Of a stretch of 64,000 nucleotides of DNA, positions 60,007 to 64,000 are shown piece by piece. This DNA is from Clostridiales bacterium. GTDB lineage: Bacteria; Bacillota; Clostridia; Christensenellales; Aristaeellaceae. The stretch's first letter is position 1; each line of letters starts with the position of its first letter. The notes beneath the pieces are model-generated. The model was given only the letters and a program-made list of their open reading frames with translations. It was not told the origin of the DNA and made no database searches. The position numbers and the translations under genes were made by a program. The DNA is taken from contig JAHZHZ010000005.1 of the NCBI GenBank assembly GCA_019419995.1, forward strand, positions 69,296 through 133,295, given 5' to 3'.

Positions 60007-60672
60007 ATGAACATTGCAAGGTATTTTGATTCGGCTGTTCTCAAGCCCGACATGACGCCACAGCAGGTGCAGGCCGCTATTGAAGAGAGCATAGCCTACA
60101 ATTCTTACAGCGTGTGCGTGCGCGGCTGCGATATCGATTTGGCGCTGAAACTTACTGAAGGTACTGATACCTGTGTCTCCTGCGTTCTGGATTTTCCTTA
60201 TGGCTACAGCGGTCTAGAGACTAAGCGTGCAGCTGCTCGGGAATACGCGGCAAAGGGCGTCAGGGACATTGATATGGTTATGAACTATGGGGCAGCACGC
60301 GGCGGAGCCTGGGATGTGGTGGAAGAGGAAATCAGAGCGGTGGTAGAGGAAGCCCATGAAAAGGGCGTCATCGTAAAGGTTATTTTTGAAACCAGCCAGC
60401 TTACCGATGAACAGATTCGCAAAGCGACGGAAGTCAGTATTGCGGCGGGAGCAGATTTTGTCAAGACCTCCACTGGCTTTAATGGCGGTGGAGCCACAGT
60501 AGAGGCGGTCAAGGCCATGCTGGAAACTGCGAAGGGACGCATTAAAGTTAAACCTTCCGGGGGCATTCGCAATTACGAAACAGCCAAGATGTATGTGGAT
60601 ATGGGAGTGGATCGGCTGGGAATTGGCTTTACAAGCTGCAAGCCCATATGCGAGGGCAGTGCTTCTAATTAG
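60007..60672 (+). CDS. deoC: Deoxyribose-phosphate aldolase
   Basis: Class I aldolase cleaving 2-deoxyribose-5-phosphate to glyceraldehyde-3-phosphate and acetaldehyde, 221 residues. Schiff-base Lys in DFVKTSTGF, second active-site Lys in VKPSGGIR and Asp in DIDMVMNYG are conserved. The N-terminal DSAVLKP departs from the usual DHTLLKP, so substrate may differ somewhat. GGAGG precedes the ATG. Last gene of the operon. Its acetaldehyde product could feed the CoA-acylating aldehyde dehydrogenase at 45905. Confidence 0.9.
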   Translation: MNIARYFDSAVLKPDMTPQQVQAAIEESIAYNSYSVCVRGCDIDLALKLTEGTDTCVSCVLDFPYGYSGLETKRAAAREYAAKGVRDIDMVMNYGAARGGAWDVVEEEIRAVVEEAHEKGVIVKVIFETSQLTDEQIRKATEVSIAAGADFVKTSTGFNGGGATVEAVKAMLETAKGRIKVKPSGGIRNYETAKMYVDMGVDRLGIGFTSCKPICEGSASN

Positions 60673-60693
60673 TAAGGCTTGTTCTTATGCAAG

Positions 60694-60732
60694 AGAAACG
60701 CGCCGTTATGCTTCGGCGCGTTTCTTCTTTTT
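60694..60732 (+). terminator. Rho-independent terminator after deoC
   Basis: AGAAACGCGCCG (60694-60705) pairs perfectly with CGGCGCGTTTCT (60714-60725), followed by TCTTTTT. Confidence 0.88.
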
Positions 60733-60849
60733 GGGAAACTGTATAGTTAGGGTTTTTACGGACAGCTCAGTAAATGAGCAATGGGATATACCATGGAATG
60801 CTTTCACGCGAAACAAGATTGCCTTTTCTGGTAAAAGGAAAGGTATAGC

Positions 60850-62106
60850 TTAAAGGGACTCCTTCACCCTGGGCAATGTGGAACCGCCATAAGGCATTGC
60901 CAGTACGCTGGCCCTGCTGCCCAACTTTGCCGTTGCTGCATCATAAGCGGCCTGTACGCTGGTATAAGGTTTTAAAAAGCAATTTTCAACCAAATCATCG
61001 GGCATTTCACTGACCAGATAAATTTCTGCACTTTCCAAAACCATGGCGATGGCTGCTGCCTTGTGACCGCCGAGCTGAAAATCCCTGCGCACACGTTCGA
61101 TTAGGCTATGGGGCGTACTTGCCTCGCGCATCCACCTTTCAAAAGTTTTTTCTCCCAGCCCTTCCTTGCAGGAGCCTATCAATATGATTATGCCGCCATC
61201 TTTCACAGCATGTTTGGCGTTATCCAGGGCCTTTTGAGTCTGATAGAGGTTCAAATCCTTGGGAGCTCCTCCTTGGGATACCAGCACGATATCCGCTTTA
61301 CAGGGGATTTCCTTCAAATAAAAGCGATCCAGAAATTCACAACCCGCACGATGTGCCAAGATGGGATGGCCAGCCACGGCATATACAATTTCCTTGTGCT
61401 CGTTTAAAACTACATTTACGATAAAATCAATGCCCACAATCGAAGCGGCCTCTTCGATGTCCTCTCGGATGGGATTTCCCTCCAATTTGCCGGCGCAGGC
61501 GTTGGGTTCTACCATGCGGCTATGGTTTTGCTGGATGGCGGCGCGGGTGGATACACCAGGCATGATGGCTTTGCTTCCTCCGGAGTAGCCTGCAAAGTAG
61601 TGATATTCGATATTGCCCAGGCAGATTCTTCGATCGGCCTCCGCCACTACGCGGGTGATGTCTACGGGCGTGCCGCGACTGGTTTCACCCAGATGAATGA
61701 AATCATCCGGAGTTGAATCCAGACAATGGATTTCCGAAAATGCGCGTTCCCCCGCCAGTTTGCGCATTTCTTCCTGGGTGTGAAAGCGGTGGCTGCCCAG
61801 AGCAAATACCAGAGAGATATCCTCCCTCTTGATTCCCGCTGCATACAGTTCATCCAGCAAAAGCGGCATAACTTTCCAGGTGGGCATGGGGCGGGTAATA
61901 TCGCTGGTTACGATAGCGATTTTCTCGCCGGGCTTTACCAGATCTCTGAGCCTTGCGCTGCCTATAGGATTTTCCAGGGCGCGAGAAACTTCCGCTTCTC
62001 CCGTGAGCTCCAACGCTACCTGATTGGGCGTGAGAATATCGATCAGATTTTCCTGGGGTACTTCGACGCTCTGTACGGCTTTTCCAAATCCAAAATCAAT
62101 TTTCAT
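60850..62106 (-). CDS. larA: LarA-family nickel-pincer lactate racemase homologue
   Basis: 2-hydroxyacid racemase family, 418 residues (LarA is about 424). GSHRFHTQEE carries the first catalytic His. EYHYFAGYSGGSKAIMPG carries the His and the Lys that would anchor the nickel-pincer cofactor. QQNHSRM carries another His. ATG at 62106 gives the standard N-terminus, though its ribosome binding site is weak. No LarB, LarC or LarE cofactor genes lie in the window, so the cofactor must be made elsewhere. Neighbouring sugar isomerases suggest a substrate other than lactate. Confidence 0.86.
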   Translation of the reverse strand: MKIDFGFGKAVQSVEVPQENLIDILTPNQVALELTGEAEVSRALENPIGSARLRDLVKPGEKIAIVTSDITRPMPTWKVMPLLLDELYAAGIKREDISLVFALGSHRFHTQEEMRKLAGERAFSEIHCLDSTPDDFIHLGETSRGTPVDITRVVAEADRRICLGNIEYHYFAGYSGGSKAIMPGVSTRAAIQQNHSRMVEPNACAGKLEGNPIREDIEEAASIVGIDFIVNVVLNEHKEIVYAVAGHPILAHRAGCEFLDRFYLKEIPCKADIVLVSQGGAPKDLNLYQTQKALDNAKHAVKDGGIIILIGSCKEGLGEKTFERWMREASTPHSLIERVRRDFQLGGHKAAAIAMVLESAEIYLVSEMPDDLVENCFLKPYTSVQAAYDAATAKLGSRASVLAMPYGGSTLPRVKESL

Positions 62107-62160
62107 GTTGTTTCCGGCGAATGCCGTGCCTCCCTCCGTCAGCACAAAAATACCATTCAA

Positions 62161-62189
62161 AATATAACATATACGGCGAAATATGTCAA
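62161..62189 (-). promoter_or_regulatory. Near-consensus promoter of larA
   Basis: On the minus strand TTGACA (62184-62189), 17-base spacer, TATATT (62161-62166). Confidence 0.78.
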
Positions 62190-62409
62190 TTTCATTTGCC
62201 GATTTTATGAAAGCTTGGGAGGGAAAGCAGAATTTTATATTATACATGCGTGGGACTGTGGCACAATGTGGTTAAAACATGCCGCACGGGATATTACCCA
62301 ATTGCGTGCGCCCGCCATATCCTCCGGCAATGGTTTATCCTGCGGAAGTATAGCGGACGCTTGCTGGAAAATCAGTTGCTGAAAAAACGGAAGCTTTGGA
62401 AGATAAAAC
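62190..62409. other. Spacer between larA and the hydroxypyruvate-isomerase-like gene
   Basis: No gene, clear terminator or repeat is seen. It lies downstream of the gene ending at 62410 and upstream of the larA promoter, so transcription of the two units appears independent. Confidence 0.4.
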
Positions 62410-63168
62410 TTAATTTGCCTTCAGGCGTGAAATGCTTTCACTCAGGGATTGAAAATGGTCGCCGGTAGGCCAGTATTCCAACCCACAGTAACCTTCATAT
62501 TCACAGGCTTCAATAGCACTTGCCACGGCACAATAATTGATTTCCCCCAGATGAGGCTCATGCCTTCCGGGTACACCCGCAAAGTGAAAGTGACCGATGG
62601 CATCCATGTGGCGGGTAATGCTGTTGATGAGATTACCTTCCATAATCTGCATGTGGTAGACGTCGTACAACAGTTTGATGCTTGGACTATTAACACAGCG
62701 CACGATTTCGAAGCCTTCGGCAGCGCTATCCAGATAATACCCCTTGTGGTCGTACAGAGAATTCAGGGGTTCAATGAGCACTGTCGCTTCGTGTTTCTCT
62801 GCCAAATCTGCGATTCGCCTGAGGTTTTCGATCAGCAGAGATTTCTGGGCGGCTATGCGTCCGGTTTGTTCTCCTGCAAGTCCGATAAAGCGCATGCAGC
62901 CCAAATCCCTACCCATGCGCAGGCTTTCCTCTGTGCAAGCGAGAACCTTCGATGGTTCGTCATTGAGGCGGACTTCCCAGGAATGAAAGAGACTTACGGC
63001 AGCCACGGGCAGATCGGTGCGTTCACAGGCTGCGGATATCGCCTTTAAATCCTTTTTGGCGATATCCCAGAATTCCACGGCATCTGCACCACAGTCTCGG
63101 GCTGCGTAGATGCGATCGACAAAGCTAAGGTTTTCAAACAGAGGTTCGATGCACACGGAAATTTTCAT
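62410..63168 (-). CDS. Sugar phosphate isomerase/epimerase, hydroxypyruvate isomerase-like TIM barrel
   Basis: AP-endonuclease-2 fold isomerase, 252 residues, close to Hyi length. The catalytic and metal Glu lie in LIEPLNSLYDHKGYYL and GLEYWPTGD, with HFHFAGVPGRHEP between. AAAGGAG lies just before the ATG at 63168; the frame is open further upstream into the neighbouring gene, but without a start signal. Related enzymes isomerise hydroxypyruvate or 2-oxo-sugar acids. It follows another isomerase 11 bases upstream, with which it is co-transcribed. Confidence 0.85.
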   Translation of the reverse strand: MKISVCIEPLFENLSFVDRIYAARDCGADAVEFWDIAKKDLKAISAACERTDLPVAAVSLFHSWEVRLNDEPSKVLACTEESLRMGRDLGCMRFIGLAGEQTGRIAAQKSLLIENLRRIADLAEKHEATVLIEPLNSLYDHKGYYLDSAAEGFEIVRCVNSPSIKLLYDVYHMQIMEGNLINSITRHMDAIGHFHFAGVPGRHEPHLGEINYCAVASAIEACEYEGYCGLEYWPTGDHFQSLSESISRLKAN

Positions 63169-63179
63169 GGTAATCTCCT

Positions 63180-64000
63180 TTAATGGGCTTTTAGTGGAGC
63201 AATGCCCAGTTCGGCCGCCTTTTTCTGAAAGTGCGACGTAGCCTGCAGATATTGTTCCTGAGTTTGCAAATGTTCGGCCATTACGGGAAGATCCGGGTCC
63301 AATTTGTTGCATTCAGTCAGCAGAGCGTCGTAGTCAAACAAACCTTCGCCCGGAAGCGCCTCATCTATGTGTAGGGTAAGGTGCTTTCCGATGACGCTGT
63401 CCTTAGCGTGAACGGCGCGGATGCGATTGCCAAATGCCCCAAAGAATTCACGAACCAGGCGTCCGGAGTGGTAGAGCAGGTCAAAACTGTTGATCATGTT
63501 GCACATATCTGCGTGGACGGCAAAGGCTTCGCGATTTACGGCTCGAATCAGTTTCCACATATCATCTATGTTGTGGGGAAACATCCAGGGCATAGGTTCC
63601 AGGGTATAATAGCAGTTTTTGGGCTGTGCTTCATCAATAATTGCCTGGATATTTTTGACCACTGCCTTGAAATTGTCTTCCGAAAGATTGTCGGGATGGG
63701 GGCCATCCCAGGTTTCGCCCAGCGAGCCGGAAATATTGACGCAGCATCTGGCACCGATCCGGTCGGCCAGTTTGAATTGTTCTACGGCGTCATGAAAATT
63801 CTGTTCGCGTTTTGCCGGGTCGGCGTCCAATTGATTGTTCCAGACACCAATTTCTGCGATGACCAGGTTGTGCCGCTGGGCGGCGTCTACGAATTCCTCG
63901 ATTTTTGCAGGTTCGTCCCTGTAATTGAAAGGGAAATATGCCGCTCCGTAGCCGTGCTCCACATGCCTGAGCGCCCAGCTCTCTCCGTCGGTGTATTCAA
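63180..64000 (-). CDS. Sugar phosphate isomerase/epimerase, TIM barrel (partial, cut by window end)
   Basis: The frame is open to the window edge, so the N-terminus is missing; a GTG at 63962 is internal. The visible 273 residues include AEIGVWNNQ, VNISGSLGE, YTLEPMPWMFP (metal Glu), FAVHADMCN (Asp/His), RAVHAKDSV and MAEHLQTQEQY (second Glu), the metal set of xylose-isomerase-like epimerases. With the Hyi-like gene it forms a sugar-isomerising unit whose start lies beyond the window. Confidence 0.85.
   Translation of the reverse strand, partial: EYTDGESWALRHVEHGYGAAYFPFNYRDEPAKIEEFVDAAQRHNLVIAEIGVWNNQLDADPAKREQNFHDAVEQFKLADRIGARCCVNISGSLGETWDGPHPDNLSEDNFKAVVKNIQAIIDEAQPKNCYYTLEPMPWMFPHNIDDMWKLIRAVNREAFAVHADMCNMINSFDLLYHSGRLVREFFGAFGNRIRAVHAKDSVIGKHLTLHIDEALPGEGLFDYDALLTECNKLDPDLPVMAEHLQTQEQYLQATSHFQKKAAELGIAPLKAH

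Noticed and set aside
1..64000. Looked for CRISPR arrays, tRNA/rRNA genes, transposases, phage or conjugation genes.
   Set aside because: No regularly spaced repeats, cloverleaf genes or recognisable mobile-element proteins were seen.

Overview
The window reads as chromosome from an uncultured member of the Clostridia (monoderm-type Bacillota). The reasons are strong GGAGG ribosome binding sites, consensus sigma-A promoters (one is TTGACA-N17-TATAAT), frequent GTG/TTG starts, GntR-, LacI- and ROK-type regulators, and Bacillota-like proteins throughout. It is gene-dense. I saw no tRNA, rRNA, CRISPR, transposase or phage gene. Almost everything serves uptake and fermentation of sugars, peptides and organic acids, and the content suggests a gut or anaerobic-digester heterotroph. 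The genus cannot be fixed from sequence alone.

Layout. (1) 1-7021, plus: the tail of a ROK protein, then a ChvE/MmsA/MmsB multiple-sugar ABC importer, a NagB-like isomerase, a PfkB kinase and a mutarotase. (2) 7159-23716, minus: a 13-gene peptide operon. It starts at a perfect consensus promoter with an oligopeptide ABC importer (SBP, two permeases, two ATPases). An aminotransferase, an ornithine-cyclodeaminase-like enzyme, a GntR regulator fused to an S9 peptidase, a second S9 peptidase, an M61-like metallopeptidase, an amidohydrolase, a short peptide deformylase and an SDR follow. (3) 24078-26537, plus: phosphohexomutase and glucosamine-6-phosphate deaminase, facing a ROK repressor. (4) 28224-38572, plus: a sugar-type ABC importer embedded among a Zn-alcohol dehydrogenase, two metal-ligand-poor M24 (creatinase-fold) proteins, a PIG-L deacetylase, an M20 deacylase and a Gfo/Idh/MocA dehydrogenase. 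(5) 38824-39774, minus: a second divergent NagB-like protein. (6) 40267-47272, minus: CoA-acylating aldehyde dehydrogenase, SucCD-type ADP-forming acyl-CoA ligase and the E1-alpha, E1-beta and E2 of an acetoin/2-oxoacid dehydrogenase complex without E3. A divergent GntR/FadR regulator probably controls it through a perfect palindrome at the start site. (7) 48283-60672: an UlaG-like hydrolase, a LacI regulator broken by an in-frame amber codon, and a second ribose-type importer with two different permeases. Behind it lie an SDR, a Zn-dehydrogenase, a DUF4432 epimerase, a cupin, a ribokinase and a deoxyribose-phosphate aldolase. (8) 60850-64000, minus: a LarA-type racemase and two TIM-barrel sugar isomerase/epimerases, the last cut by the window edge.

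How it works together. Each block is a self-contained import-and-catabolism unit with its own importer and usually a local regulator. Two architectural habits recur. Every solute-binding-protein gene is followed by a strong GC-rich stem-loop, and all four binding proteins have ordinary AxA|E signal peptides rather than lipoboxes. The most unusual single gene is the GntR-S9 peptidase fusion (13125-15746). The most plausibly undescribed pathways are the amide/sugar operon at 28224-38572 and the aldehyde-dehydrogenase/SucCD/Aco-like operon at 40267-47272.
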